Positions 12,501-25,800 of a stretch of 64,000 bases of DNA are shown here, piece after piece. The stretch lies in the NCBI GenBank assembly GCA_017506865.1, contig JAFCMP010000013.1, positions 744,001 through 808,000 of the forward strand, in the 5' to 3' direction. The DNA is from Tribonema minus (lineage: Eukaryota > Sar > Xanthophyceae > Tribonematales > Tribonemataceae). Positions within the stretch are counted from its first letter, which is position 1. Each line of letters opens with the position of its first letter. The translations under genes were made by a program, and so were the position numbers. A model generated the notes under the pieces. The model worked only from the letters and a program-made list of their open reading frames with translations. It did not search any database and was not told the origin of the DNA.

Positions 12501-13250
12501 TCCACCATAACTTGCCAAGGCACTTGGCCACTTTTGCAAGTGGCTACGATGTGGTGGTTCAACATGACATCGACGTAAATTCAAGGTGAACCAAGCAGTG
12601 CCACCAAAACGCACGCACTACTCAGGTATCACTGACGCAATGGGTGAACCTGAAGCAGGAATGAAATTCTTGATGAATCAGTTTCACGTGCTGTCGAGCT
12701 TGAGCTATTGGCTTAGCGTGTGGGCAAGCTCAAACAACAATATGTGTACACCTTGAGCAACACATATCGATTGGTGTACTTTGATATGTAGGGTTTACTT
12801 GAAGTACTACTGTAATTTCTGACTTTGAAGATTCTCTAGTAGCTAGCGTGCACACTTACCCAGAATCACGCCGCTGGAGTACTGCATGCTTTGCAGTGCC
12901 CTCGGTATAGAAGTCGAGTAAAATCATCAACAATCTGGAAGTATGTGTTTGTACACGCAACTCATTGAGCAATCACCACAGACCGTCAGTACAAGCGTGA
13001 CAAGCGGCAGGTTCAGAAACAACTGCCGCTGCATGCAGACTTGTGAATGCGTGCTCTCAGAAGCGCTTCATTGCGATTGGCGGGATGATCATGAAGATCT
13101 ACAAACCATGCATATGCATGGCACTCGGTGACCTTGCTGAGCACTTGAGTGCAAATGGCAATTGCCGTGTGAGGCCTTATCAGTCACAAACTGGACCAGA
13201 TGTAGCAGCCAGCATGAGGGGGGGACTTTGCAGTTTCAGATAAGAAACTG
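9500..13250. repeat. Segmental duplication, decayed copy
   Basis: This block is collinear with 15040-18985. Anchors: 9521-9712 with 15043-15242; 10846-10985 with 16831-16966; 11381-11520 with 17310-17440; 11966-12076 with 17775-17879; 12280-12350 with 18050-18115; 13205-13235 with 18935-18970. Offsets are about 5.5-6.0 kb. Stretches between anchors are not clearly alignable by eye. The exons in this copy are broken. Confidence 0.75.
10846..12076 (-). pseudogene. Decayed duplicate of the last two URC4 exons
   Basis: 11966-12076 is the counterpart of the URC4 exon 17775-17879. It still encodes an EWRALTVALLD-like start but is frameshifted further on, and its donor is GC where the intact copy has GT. 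10846-10963 is the counterpart of the terminal exon. The CAG codon before IISDGTVF is TAG here, and the true TAA stop has become TTC, so the frame reads on. The loss looks long-standing. Confidence 0.8.
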
Positions 13251-13621
13251 CACATGAGGTAAGAAACTGCACATAATATAAACAGAAACCTACGCTTGTC
13301 AGTGCATTACAGCAGCCTAGTAGTACGGAAATTAAGTGCACTCATTCGACACCGCACAGTCTGCATTTGACACCGCACGGTTCTCACGGTTTGAGCATAA
13401 TAGATTTTGTCGGCCTGCCGTTAGTCAGACATCTACACAACAACTGATAGCAGACATTGGGATGCACGCGCACTGCACGTACGTAGAGGATCATGCTCAA
13501 CGCAAATCTTTTGAATGACATGAGGGAGACAGGAGATGCAAAAGTCGATGGTAACAAGCTTTTGGATTCACTTCCTTGACAAATTTGTTGATGCTGCCCT
13601 GCCTTTACTAAGATACACATT

Positions 13622-14812
13622 CTATGAGTCACCTGACACTGCCATCGCTGTCACCACTGCGGGTGCTCCTCGTCCCCGTTCCCCAGCGCGCCCCTCTCTC
13701 CGCCTCCGCATGCGCCATCTCTGCCGTTGGCCGAGGTACTTCTCCGGGCATCCATGTGCGCGCGCCCACTCCAGCACATCTAGGTGCCCCCCCCACTCAG
13801 CGAAGCCGCAGGTCTTCGCATCCCAAGGACACCCGTTTGCTCGGGCCCACCGCAGCACATCGAGGTGTCCGCCTAAAGCAGCGAAGGCGCAGGTCTCCTC
13901 ACTCCAAGGACACCCGTTTGCGCGGGCCCACTGCAGTATCTCAAGATGCCCCGTCCACGCAGACCTGCGGCAAGTGTCCTCATCCCAGGGGCATCCGTTT
14001 GCGCGGGCCCACTGCAAGAAGAGCAGATGACCGCCTACAGCAGCGTTGCTGCAGGTCATTGCGTCCCAAGGACACCCGTTTACGCGGGCCCACTGCAATA
14101 GTTCAAGGTGACCGCGCTGCGCGGCGCAGCTGCAGGTGCCGTCGCACCAAGGACACATGTTTGCGCGGGCCCACTGCAATAGTTAAAGGTGACCGCGCAA
14201 CGCGGCGCAGCTGCAGGTCTCCTCATCCCACGGGCACCCCTGGGCGCGCAGCCACTGTAGCACATCTAGGTGTCCGCCACAAGCAGCTTTGTAGCAGAGT
14301 TTGCGGCTCTCCTCATCCCAAGGGCAGCCATTGGCTCGCGCCCACTGCAGCACCGCAAGGCTCCCGCAGCGTGCAGCGGCGCTGCACGTCTTTGCGTCCC
14401 ACGGGCAGCCGTGGCCATGCAGCCACTGCAGCACCTCCAAGTGCCCTCCGCCAGCAGCTAGCCGACAGTGGTCTGACAAGAGAGGCTGGTTGTATGTGGT
14501 GTGGACCAGACGCAGGCCGTCAAGCTCGCCATAGCGTACGCACGACCTCTGGGCCACCTCTGGCTGCAAGCCTGCTGCCTCGATGGCCCACCGAAGCAGG
14601 CTGGCGTTGGCGACCGCGTCCGCTGCTGCGGTAGAGCGTCGCTTCTCCGCCTTGTGAATTCGCTCTGTAACGCCTAGGAAGCTGCGGCATGTGCTCCTGA
14701 CCATGACGGAGGGAGCCAGGAAGCAAAGGATATGCGATGCCAGCGTGAGCACTGGGTGACCTGCTGCCCTGCTCTGGGTGCGACTGGCTCGAGGCTCTAC
14801 CAGCCTTCTCAA
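13622..14812 (-). pseudogene. F-box-like/ankyrin-repeat protein with one in-frame nonsense codon
   Basis: One continuous frame from ATG 14812 to 13622 is interrupted only by TAA at 14183-14185. The N-terminus (HPVLTLASHIL..LAPSVMV, then CRSF) is F-box-like. About nine repeats follow of the form GHLEVLQWARANGCPWDEETC..AA. Unit four reads GHL-stop-LLQWARAN, while unit five, nearly identical in DNA, has GAA (Glu) at that codon, so a single G-to-T change made the stop. The protein would be about 396 residues if intact. Such repeats usually mediate protein contacts; no substrate can be inferred. A recent pseudogene, a truncated 209-aa product or an assembly error are all possible. Confidence 0.85.
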
Positions 14813-15040
14813 TTTGCGGGGTTTGACAGCGCGTGTCTGCGCTACAAGCTACCGGATACTGATGATCTTTTACAAACAAAAGTTCACAGTCGCTTTTTAA
14901 AGTTCAAGTCCGCACTTGAACTTTGCACGTGCAGCGGAGGCAGCGGAGCGGAAACCTAACGTTCAAGCGCAGCGTAGATCGTAGCAACACACACACTCGC
15001 CATGCTGAGCTCGCTGGTTGCTTGGTTTTGATCACACCAG

Positions 15041-15278
15041 TTGGCCGTCCCCGGCGACACTCAAGCCGCGCCTGCTCGACCTCGCGTACGCGTACCTGCT
15101 TGCAAATCGCAGTGTATTCTGGTACAATACTTTCCATTGGCAGCTTCAGCGATACGTGCAGCAAGCAAATTACCGCCAGCAGTGTGGTGTGTTTGCAACA
15201 TTCTCAGACCAAACCCATTGTCGCGCTGCCAGCGCCGACCCCCCAGGCAGTGTGCTCGTGCTACGCAAAGATCGTTGA
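15041..15278 (+). CDS. Unidentified terminal exon-like frame next to URC4
   Basis: The frame after a 'cacaccag' acceptor-like site reads PRLLDLAYAYLLANRSVFWY and ends in LVLRKDR-stop. A decayed counterpart lies at 9521-9712, so the stretch predates the duplication. I do not recognise the family, and any upstream exons would have been displaced by the ankyrin gene. It could be a chance frame. Confidence 0.25.
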
Positions 15279-15458
15279 GCCCATGTTGGCTTGCCACCAC
15301 GCCAACACCGGGGCCCTCCGCTCGTCAGGGGGCCTTCTGAGCACGAATATAAAGCTGAAGTTTCCCCCGACACAAAGCTTTTGAGCGCGTGGGATATATG
15401 ATGTAACGCACCAGTGGTCCGGTGCGCCGGTGCCTGCACGCATGGTATACTACGTACT

Positions 15459-15561
15459 TTTTATTAATTCTCGCTCAGGGCGCGAAAAAGCCCAGATGAT
15501 TGGCATCTAGCTGTAAGGAATCTACATGTCGTATGACAGTCTGAAAGTGTCGCAACGACAA
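15459..15561 (-). mobile_element. LINE-like 3'UTR insertion with 13-bp target-site duplication
   Basis: A 103-bp copy consisting only of the 3'UTR. It is flanked by the exact direct repeat tatactacgtact at 15446-15458 and 15562-15574. In the sense direction the tail AATTAATAAAA is followed by AGTACGTAG. Confidence 0.9.
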
Positions 15562-16836
15562 TATACTACGTACTACTATACATATTTAAAGTAACTATAG
15601 GTCGTGTCAGAGGCGCGACTGCTCGTGCTAGTGGTGCAGGTGCAGCTCATGGTGGGATTCGTGCCCACCTGTGCCATTATGACCATGGCAGTGATTAGCT
15701 CAGGTGCAGTCACTGTGTCTGTACTGTGCCAGTGGGCCCATATGAGCCCCACGTCTCGGGCTGTCACTCTAAAAGTGCTCAGCAGTACTTGCCATGGCAA
15801 GAGTGGCACCGGCGGCGCTCTGGTTTCTGATTCTCATGCTAAGGCACTGGGTGGCACCCGGGGCCCATCCTCCGCAGGCAAATGTGATTTTTTGCGCGAC
15901 ACACCTCAACTTACAAAATTCATACAAGGGAACCGCAGCAGACACTCTCATGCTATTGACATGTGTAGCTTGCATGGCCACGGCAGTGCTCTATCGCCTT
16001 CGGAACAGCATCTATCGAATGCCACACTCGTAGCAATTGATACTCATCTGAATTTCAGTTGTTCATGCATGGAGTAAGGAGGTGCATACATCAGGTCGCA
16101 AACAACGGTCGGAATCAGGTCTGGAGGGGCACTGCGCAATTTGACTGCTTTGGCATGTTATTGCAAGGTGAAGTCACTTATCCCCCTTTCCACACTGGCT
16201 TTTTGGAGCACCGATAGGCGGAGTCCTCAATTGCCATACAAAGGCACATTTCCCGAACAGGTCGCTGCAAAAAGCAATGTGCTGACCATGCGCAAGCACG
16301 CTTTGAAAAGCACATTCAATATTTGCCTTGCGGCATGCCTGCGAATCACAAGAGCTGCACTCACCACCGTTGCTGCGCACTGCACACTGTGGCATTAGCT
16401 CGTTCATGACCAGGCGGGGGCTCAGTGCGCAACGTCGGTCAGGTATGAGCGCTACCAAACAAGGGCACAGTCACCATGTCAACCAAATAATTCATGCGAG
16501 TTCGTATTTGCGTTCCACGCAAGCACTGGTTACTGCTGGTGAGCGTGACTGTACAAATGCCTTGTGTGATCTGCGCCGCCCCCGGCCTCTGCGCTGCACA
16601 TACTTGTGATCCTTCAGACCTTGCTGATGTCCACTGCAGTGCTACGTGCAACAGCTGCATCACGCACAGCGTGCGCCACATCGCGCATCAGCTGTCCACG
16701 CATGAGGAGAACTGCAATTGCAAACCAAGTATTTGCAGTCGCCACGTCTCTCGAGCGTGCGCCAGCCCTGTGACTGCACCATCGCAACAGACTCGGAGCA
16801 GTGTCACTCACGCTTCCAGCTCAGCACAGAAACAAT

Positions 16837-19800
16837 TTAGAAGACAGTTCCATCGCTTATGATCTGGATGGGCGGCGCGCTGGTCGCAGGGTCCCGCTGC
16901 TGAGCAACAACTCTCCCGGCCTTCCACGTTCCGCACTCCAACATCTGCGTGAGCACGCAGTCGACGATTAATTAAAATTTAGATGAGTGTACTCTGTAGA
17001 CTACCGCAATAATGTCAAGGACACAAGTATCAAATTGCCTCATGCAGTGTGCACAGCGGTGCGTTGAACATACTCTGCGCTTGTCTACAGGCAGCTTCAG
17101 TTGGTGAATTGCAGCGGATTGGACGTCTTTGTCAAGCTCAGCATTCTCCAAAGTGTTACATATGACTACTGAAATGTGACATACAGGGTGCACATTGTGA
17201 TGACGTAAATAAAGGCATGTGGCACATGTGATGTGCATTGAGTACAGAAGCAGTTGACTCGTGCCAGTTGCGTGCAGTTACACCGATGATTGCAAAATCT
17301 ATTGAGGTGGTAGGGTATCGCAACTGCAACTGGTTGCGATTGCAGCATAAGCGACCTCCTAAAACCTCCACCATCATCGGCGCATCCGCTTGCAGGTCTG
17401 GGCTCACTATTGCGCTCAGCTACACAGTGCTGAGCAGTGGTGTGCTGCGCTTCGCAACTCGCAACCGCGCCAAGGCTGCATGGTGCAGGGGCACCTGGGC
17501 GCACACCCGGTCCGGTGCTCACTGGCAGACTTGACGTGCATCTGGCGGTGCACCACACGCAAGCACATGTCCACTTGTGCCACAACACCGCAGACGCGAA
17601 TGCCATACAGACACCACCAATACACACATTATGATACGGCTTGCGAACTCAGAAGCCATGAATGGGTGGGGCCGCATACATTACATTGGCGTTTGGTTTG
17701 GTGGCACAAGTAAATGCAGAGGCGTAGGACAGGGGGCGGGAGGGGGAATTCGAGGGCGCAGCAGCGCTCCTTACCTTGACAAGGGGGAATTCCTCCTCTG
17801 ACTGGCCGATCTTGGCGCGCAGCGCCGCGTAGATCTCGTCGAGCAGTGCCACTGTCAGCGCGCGCCACTCCACAATCACCTGCATCCCATGGCATGAAGC
17901 CATGTCAGCGACCGCGTTGCAAACATAACTTATGAGCGCTTGACGCTGGTGTGTGTACAGTGGCAGCAGAACCTGAATACCAGTTCCTCTGCTGCAAGCA
18001 CCAAGAAGACAACTATGAAGGCCTGACGAAATGTGCGCATGCTGCGGTACTACCACCAGATGCAAGCTACTTGAAGCGAGTGCAGAGTATACGCCATTGC
18101 TGTTGTCAAGCAACAAGCAACGCTATTTTGACAGGACCATAATGCAGGGCCACCATAACCGAACACATCATTCAATTAAGCATGTCCAACACCGTTGTAC
18201 ATTTATGTTGCCAAAAGAGCCAGTTGTATCTTCACAGTCAAGTGCAACAGTGAACATATTGACAACAGAGCACAAGTGATTTTCCTCCATGTATGTTTGT
18301 TGATGTACGAATTGCTTCCGCTGACAATGCAGCGTACCATTCGGAGCAACCAATGCAGACATAACAGAATCATTTTCAGCATTCTTAGAAAATTGGCAAG
18401 CTCCAGGCATTGCCACAAGCTTTACTGGAGAGTGCAGATGTCCGACACAACTTTTAAAGCATTTGATTAACTCGCAGGCGCCTTGGCCAATTTGTGTGAA
18501 CATAAATTCATAGTGTAGCTCATGTCGCACTCTCTATGTCCTCTCAAATTGTTTCCAGACACCAACTGCAAACCAACTAGTGGTAAAAACATCAAAGTCT
18601 GATGATACAATCCGCAACCTGTAAATGACTGCTTGTATGAGCCACTTCTCAGTGGCAGCCCACTCAACTGTTCGCCGATCAACAAATCGAGTTCTAGCTG
18701 GCAGTATCTAAAACTGTAGGAAAACTCCTGAGTATTACAGTGCAACAGTACAAGTGCGCCAAGTGGATGGCCGTATCCTACCATAGAATGCCGAACTGTA
18801 GAGTACACATATGCTCGCAGAAGTGCTTGAGTGCACTTCTCAAGACTTCCAAAGCGTGCGCGAGACACAGCGACCTCGCCAAGCACTTGTCAATTTTCAT
18901 GCCAACCCTCTGTCATGCATGCAGGCCAGGTGCATCATGTCATTGAGGCGGGGGGGATAACAATTTCAAGTGGTGAATTGCACCTACTGGCAAGAGTACC
19001 ACTTTGAAGGACAGTACACTGGGAGTTCAACACGCGCTCACCTCTTCATCGGGAGTGTGCGGCTTGGACACCTGCGGACACAACACAGAAAGCGGGCATG
19101 CCACATGAGAGGACGTTGAGCGCGCATGGCGCACTCAGATGCTGACAGAGCCGGGGGCTGCGCACACACACCAGCCTCAGATCAAGGGTTGATGAAGACT
19201 GAGTACGTAAGTGAGCGATACCGTATACTGCGCAGGAATTCGCTTCTCAGGATGGTATAGGTATGTAACGAATGTATGACATAGAACCGACCGCATGTGT
19301 CAACCCTGGCGCTCAGGCAGCAGCAGCAAGAACCTCATGATAGCACATCTCAAAAGCGATGCAGAGGGACTCCGACCAGCAGTGGTTGTACAGCTACAGC
19401 TTCTGTCTAGACACTGCAGATTGGAGTTAGCGTTGGGGCATTACGGTGCAGTGCTTCTGAAATCAAATGACCAGCATTACTCGTCCGTTGAACTAAGTTC
19501 CAAGTCTGCACTGCGTCGAGGTTGCAAGGCGCCTGCGACATACCGCCTTGCCTATGACATGTAGAAAACATGTACTTTGTCGTATCAGCAGCTTGAATCA
19601 TTGGCGTGACAACTGCACCATGGGGTTCAGGGCGTTCTGAGGGCCGCATGTTGACTGCGGTTTCTACAGTGCGTTTTGACCACTCCAGATTATAATCACG
19701 CAGCAGGCAAGCCACAAAATGATACTTGAACGAGCTTGGCCGTTGTGATCCTGCATTTGTGGGTGGAATAGCCCACAAGCAAAAAAAGCCTCCAACCGTT

Positions 19801-22800
19801 GTGTTACAAAATGTCTGATACTAAATTAAATCCAGAAATACTTAAGCGCCTGTGTTCCATTATGACCTAAGTGAACTCCTGGCTTTAGGTTGGTACGTAT
19901 GGACTTGTATTTATAAAGGCCCAAGGGAGGCCGGGTTGCCTATGCAATCGAAAAGCTTGCGTCAACGCAGCAGCCTAGTCTGCGCTGTGCCCTAGGAGTT
20001 TGGATACCGGCGCCGCAACACAGCCCAGCATTCGCGCTCCACGTGTGTATGCCATGACGCGCTCCGCCAACTCCCGCGCCAGCGATATGCTCAGCTCAAT
20101 GTGGATCTGACGCTTAGCTAACCCGGCCTTGCGTAACACATCTGCCTTCCCCCCCCCTGAGCACAGTGCTGAGTGCATTGCCAACTCCTTAACAAAAAGG
20201 CTTGTCTGCTTGCCCAGCCGTCCGTACGACTCCTGCACGAATGGCACAAAAGCCCAAGATGACGTCAAGGTGCCGGTGTGGTGCTTGACCTTCGCGTCCT
20301 CCCCCACCCCAGCAGCATAGCCGTCCGTGTTCGAGGCATTTGTTTTGCCTGTCAGGTACGAGCTCGCTGTGGGTGCGCGCACACTTGTGTCTAGCACTAT
20401 TCCCTTGTTACGGTATGCACTGCTAAAGTGGTTGGTACTCCAGCAACGCCACAGCTAAGAGTTCCGCCACAGGCAAACAAACCTCAACCCATTATTCACA
20501 CCTGTGATTGCCACACTTGTTACTGCATGCTGCCACGGTCGATACGGGGGTTGACCTGTCCATTAAGGCAATTTGAAACTCCAGCACTGCCCCCACCGGG
20601 CTGCCGCCATTGTGACTTGGGCGATCAAGGCTAACAGGTGATTGCCAATCCCAATTTGCCACTTCACGGCACCGTGATCAGCACAAGGTGCAGCTTGCCC
20701 CTTCAGGGTACTTTCGCTCCGGCACGCCAACGTTGACCTCTTGGCCCACAGCGTTGCAATGGGTCAGGCAAGCTGCGAGCTGCAGTGGTTACAAACTTTA
20801 ACCTCTGGCATTTCCAGGCACCATGGTCAGCACAGAGTTTGCCACAGGTGTCAAAGCGGACTTTGAAGTATGGCAATTCGGGGCACTATGGTCAGCGCAC
20901 AGTCTGAACTTACCACTTCAGGATACTGGGGCTCCAGCACTCCCATGTCGACCAGTAGGCCACCATTGCGGTACTCTGGAAGGCCGGTCATGAGCGTCGT
21001 GTTCTTCAGCTTCATGCCCGCTCTCTGCATGGCGACAAGTGCAAAGGCAGCAACGGGCGTTGTACTCTTGTAACATGTACTACTGTACTGTTCAGTTCCC
21101 GCAACACTTTACCGAGTTGAAAAATTGTAGGGTGAGATGAAAGTGACACAGGAAGGAGTGTTGTCACCAGTTCAGCAGCGACCGATTCAGAGTAGGCAAA
21201 GACACTGGGGCTTTAGCTGCTGCATACTGCAAGGGTACCTTAACGTAAGAACCAGTGCGCCTATGCGTGCCGACACAACAGCGATGCTGCTCCTAGGATT
21301 TGCTTGCGGGAGAAGGCGATGCCAACATGCACACTGACTCCCCGCCTGTGTACTGCACGAATAAAGTAGCCATGGGTGAATAACAGCCACGTACATCAAG
21401 CCACTGCCGCTGAGAGGATGATGAAAAGCTACACATGCTCTGTCGAAAGCGCTTCAACAGGGCGATCGATCACCAGCAACGGCCGCATCAGAAACGCCGT
21501 ATAGACATGTCTGTCGGCTCCACTTTAGCGTGCTTACAAATCAAGTACTTGATGCATTTGGTGGCGTTGCCGCATTGCACACGCCATGTGCGTTGCCGCA
21601 CACGCAGTATGCGTTGCGGCATCAACACATGATATATCTTGTGTAAATATTGATGCGCCGTGTATTGGCAAAAGCGCTGCACTTGTGCAAACCAAAATAA
21701 TGAAAGCTCACCATCAGCGGCTCCATCAGTGAGAACGTCAGCCACTGCGACAGCTTGTGGAAGGGGATTAGCTGCCCCCAGTTGGTGCCGTCCTCAGGGA
21801 GCGCGCTGCAGCAGTGATCAGCAGCACACAAGGCGCATAGTAAATTTTACAATGACAGTTTTGAATTTTGCGTTGGCCATCCTGAGCTTTCGGCATGAGA
21901 GATCATTGTGATGGTCAGTTTGCAACTGCGGACCGCAGGTGCTGCTTACACAAGGCAGGATTCACTCTGGCATGTAGCGCTGTTTGCACAGAGGGATGGG
22001 AGGTGTAGGTTCAAAGACCAATCAAAACGAGAGCGAACCTATAACGTTAGCGTCTTGACATGCTGGCAGACGATCACGTCAAGAGGCAGCGCACAGCAAC
22101 AACCCCCCAAGCAAGAACGGCGGCAGCTTTAATGCCAGGTGAACCGCGACGCAGGGACTCTGGCCGGAACAGTGCGTATACATGCAGTGAAACATGCTCC
22201 TGCGTGTACATGCATACCTGCGCACATACCTACTTACAGTGTGCTTGAAGTGCGTGCGTACGCGCCCGTGCTCTGCGCATGCATGCATGCCTACGTACCG
22301 CAATTAACACACATACATGGCAGTGTACCGTGCATACGCACCTGTGCCTCCAGACGTCGCCCGTGCTGCGGCCGTCCAGCAAAAAACATGCGCACGGGCC
22401 CGTGCACTGCGCATGCATGCGCGCCAATGTACCGCAGTTGACATACAAAGAAGTATGTGGCAGTGTACCATGCATACATACGTACCAGTGCTTCCAGACG
22501 TCGCCCATGCTGCGGCCGTCCAGCGAAAAACATGTACATGCATGCACGCCAATGTACCGCAGTAAACATACATACACAGTCTACCATGCATACGTACCTG
22601 TGCTTCCAGACATCGCCCATGCTGCGGCCGTGGAGCGAAACACGGATGCCTATCTACTGCAATAATATACATACATGGCCATGTACCATGCATACATACA
22701 TACCTGTGCTTCCAGACGTCGCCCATGCTGCGGCCGTCGAGTGAGACGCGGCCGCCGTCCGCTGGCCACATGGCCTCAAACCCGTACATGACTACCTCCC

Positions 22801-25800
22801 ACAGGGACGTCAGCGACACGCTGCCGTCTTCGCCGGCCTGCGGAGCAATGCCACCAGGAAACACAGCGTGACGGTTATCAGTGCTAAAACTTGTGCTGGT
22901 GAGGGCGAAGTCCAGACCAGGCTGCTGCGCAAGAGCGAAGTCCACGATTTCGCAGGACACCAAGCCTCCCTTGGGGCCTGTATAAATACAAGTCCACAAG
23001 TGCTGGTAAGGGACGATTGCGCTGACAGTCATGGGGCCAGTTGACATCCCCTCACATGCCCTCAGATCCGCTGAACGGCATTTTACTGGTACCGCGATTT
23101 GTGAGTGGTGGACCAGTGCAGCACACGACGCGCTGCTTCAAACATTAACTATAGTTTGCAGATTTGCTGGCGGCCATCGGTGACGAGTGGGAACTGGTAC
23201 ATTCAGTTGTACTTGCACAAGCGTCATGAGGGTGTACACACCACATGTGCTAGTTCAACACGCATGTGCAATGGTGCACAGGATTTGGGCATCATTATCA
23301 AGGCGCTCAGCGCTTGGCACTTTGTGCAGCCATACATTCGGTCAGATACCGTAGTAATTCACACAACTGCACATGAAGTCTGCAGCTGCGAAGGCTCTCG
23401 ACCACCAGATGTGCAAGAGCTGCCATGGCCATGAACACAGCCAACAACAGGGGGGCGGAGCACTGCCAAGAAGGCATTGAATCAGCTCACACCATGAGGG
23501 AAACTCAGCAAACATGCGGCAACGCAATCCGACGTGCAGGTGGAAGTTGTTGTAGCACCTGTGCAAAGAGGTAGTCGACCATGTTGCCGGGTCGAAACAG
23601 CCCTTCACGCTCAAAGTACTGCGGGTGCTGCAGCAGCGCTGAACCCAGACGCTTCAGGACCTGCAGGGATGGGACACGTGGGAACGCCGAGCCAGTGAAG
23701 CACTCGCTTGCATAGCGCCGGTGCGAATGCACACAGGGCGCATGTGCGCGGATGCAATAATCCATAATGCAATATTTGAATGCTTCAAAAAATGGTGGAT
23801 GCATACAAGGCCACGGACTCAATTTGAAAGTTGCTGCTTGTGACTGCAGATGGCGCCAACACCTGACGCATGCGGCACATATGGTGCCAGCGAGAGAAGG
23901 TGACAGGAAAAGGGCTCCGTAATTTTTTTCCGCCCCTCAGGGGCACAGGAATGATACCAGTGGGCAAACAAATTACCACCAGGTGCAAGGCTGCCTTTGC
24001 TGAGCATGAAAGGTATGCCAATGTACGCTTGCCGATCAAGCAGTGTTATCTGCATCGCAATGTTGAAATACAAATCCGAGCCACTGAACGCTGTTGTCCT
24101 TCCCGTGCTGAAAACTCTGCTGGTGCGTGCGATTGCAGCAAGGTTTTGTCTTCTCGCCATCACGCACAACGCATTTGGAGTCGCGCTTCTGAAGCAATGC
24201 TCAGCGCCTAAGAATTAATTTGACAAATGTGTCGCTGCACGCTGCCGCACTGTCTTTACTCTTGTGCGGTCATATGCAGTCTATATTCGAAACGTGAGCC
24301 TCCCCTCCATGCCTTTGCCCCCTCTAGCTCTGTGCTCGCATCAGCTACACCATTGCGGTAAGCGGTTGCGCCTGTTGGGGCACCAGAAAGCAAACATGGA
24401 CACCGAGGATTTGAAACGCAACCTTGGATGCCGCCAAAATTCTGGGACAAAAGTTTCAAAGAATAAGTAATTTTGATGCTCCTGACAGTGCTGGTCTTTA
24501 TGCAGTTGAGTATGCTGCTTGAAGAAGCGCCCCTACTTGCTCAGATATTTTGTGTCCATGTACAAACCCATTTAAGGAGAATCAGAGCGCAGTTTTTACC
24601 TGTGAAGCACCTGACAGTGCTTGCGCTGCCAGACTTGCAACAATTGTTACACTTGTTGTGACTGCCGCCCAAGGCAAAAAAAGTACTGTTACATTGCATT
24701 AATCATCAAGGAATAGCTGCTACATAGACTGCATACATTTGCGTTGAGGCGAATTAAAACTGGTAGATAAGAAAACTACCAGAAATATCTGACGCACACC
24801 TGCGTTCTGCCGTCGCACCCCACCAGTGGGTTGGCAGCTTCGTTGGTGGCCTGGAACGCCTGCGTGCAACGACAGCAGCAGAGCGCAAGGGCTGGAGGCT
24901 CAGAAGCGCCCATTCATTGTTCAGCCACAGCACGACTGTTCAGGTGCTAAACAATAAACAGCGTGATGTGGTTGCAGGTTCAAAGTGCCAGTTCTTGGAT
25001 AAAGTGCAAGTACTACTTCAGGAACATGAAGACCGAAAGCCAACAACAGCTACAGCAGCGGCTCTGAAGCACAGAGTGTACGTGTTGTCGCTTTACAGCT
25101 AAAGACACCATGGGAATATCGAGCCAGTTCCTCCAAAAAAGCCTATTGCAGACCAAGTACTTGATGCAGGCGGATGAGTGAAGTTCAGTAAATTGAGTTT
25201 CTAGTGCATGTGTTTGCATGAATACCTGATTGTGATGAGGTGACGCTTCTGTTCTTTCTTTTGCTGTTTCCCCCTCAAAGTATTGGCGGTTTGCTGTGCA
25301 CACACCAAATGATGGACTAGTAGGTGGCTGCTATTTTCTGTACCGTGTTCATTTTGCAAAGCGAAATGAGCTTTGGTAAGTCGGCATGGAGAAAATGTAT
25401 TGAATCGTGTTATTCAGGAGACCGGGCGAAGGCACGCATCAGTAGCTGCACTCGCGCCGTCCATTTTTTACTGCTGCAACATTGACTCCAACCTCCACTC
25501 TTCTGCTTGAAAGCAATTTCACTCCAACTCACCTTTCGAACAGCGTCGTCGGGCAGCCGCTGCAAACCGACGGCGTCCGCGCGGTGGGGGTTGGTGACGT
25601 CGCTGCGGCAACGCAGAGCCAGAATTTCTCAGCAACCGACGTAGACATGAGTAGGCACGCAGGTATGACAGTGGCGCTGCACAAGTGGGCGCATCAGCGA
25701 GAAACACTGAGTGCTCGTCAAGCTTCAACCGTGCTCCCAGGACATACACACACTGGTTCTCACACTTTGATGAACATGGGGGCAGTGCATGCATGAGATC

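Larger units (their letters stand above)
15040..18985. repeat. Segmental duplication, intact copy
   Basis: Partner of 9500-13250. It contains the functional 3' end of URC4 (minus) and, at its left end, a short plus-strand reading frame. Confidence 0.75.

Noticed and set aside
14183..14185. Reassigned TAA codon (alternative genetic code)
   Set aside because: TAA ends URC4 and accessory gene A; TAG and TGA end other well-supported genes here.
13624..14634. 336-codon plus-strand frame
   Set aside because: Antisense shadow of the ankyrin-repeat gene; its own repeats only mirror the coding repeats on the other strand.
22304..23047. 247-codon minus-strand frame
   Set aside because: Only 22704-22837 is coding (URC4 exon). 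The rest is read-through into intron, including the echo copies.
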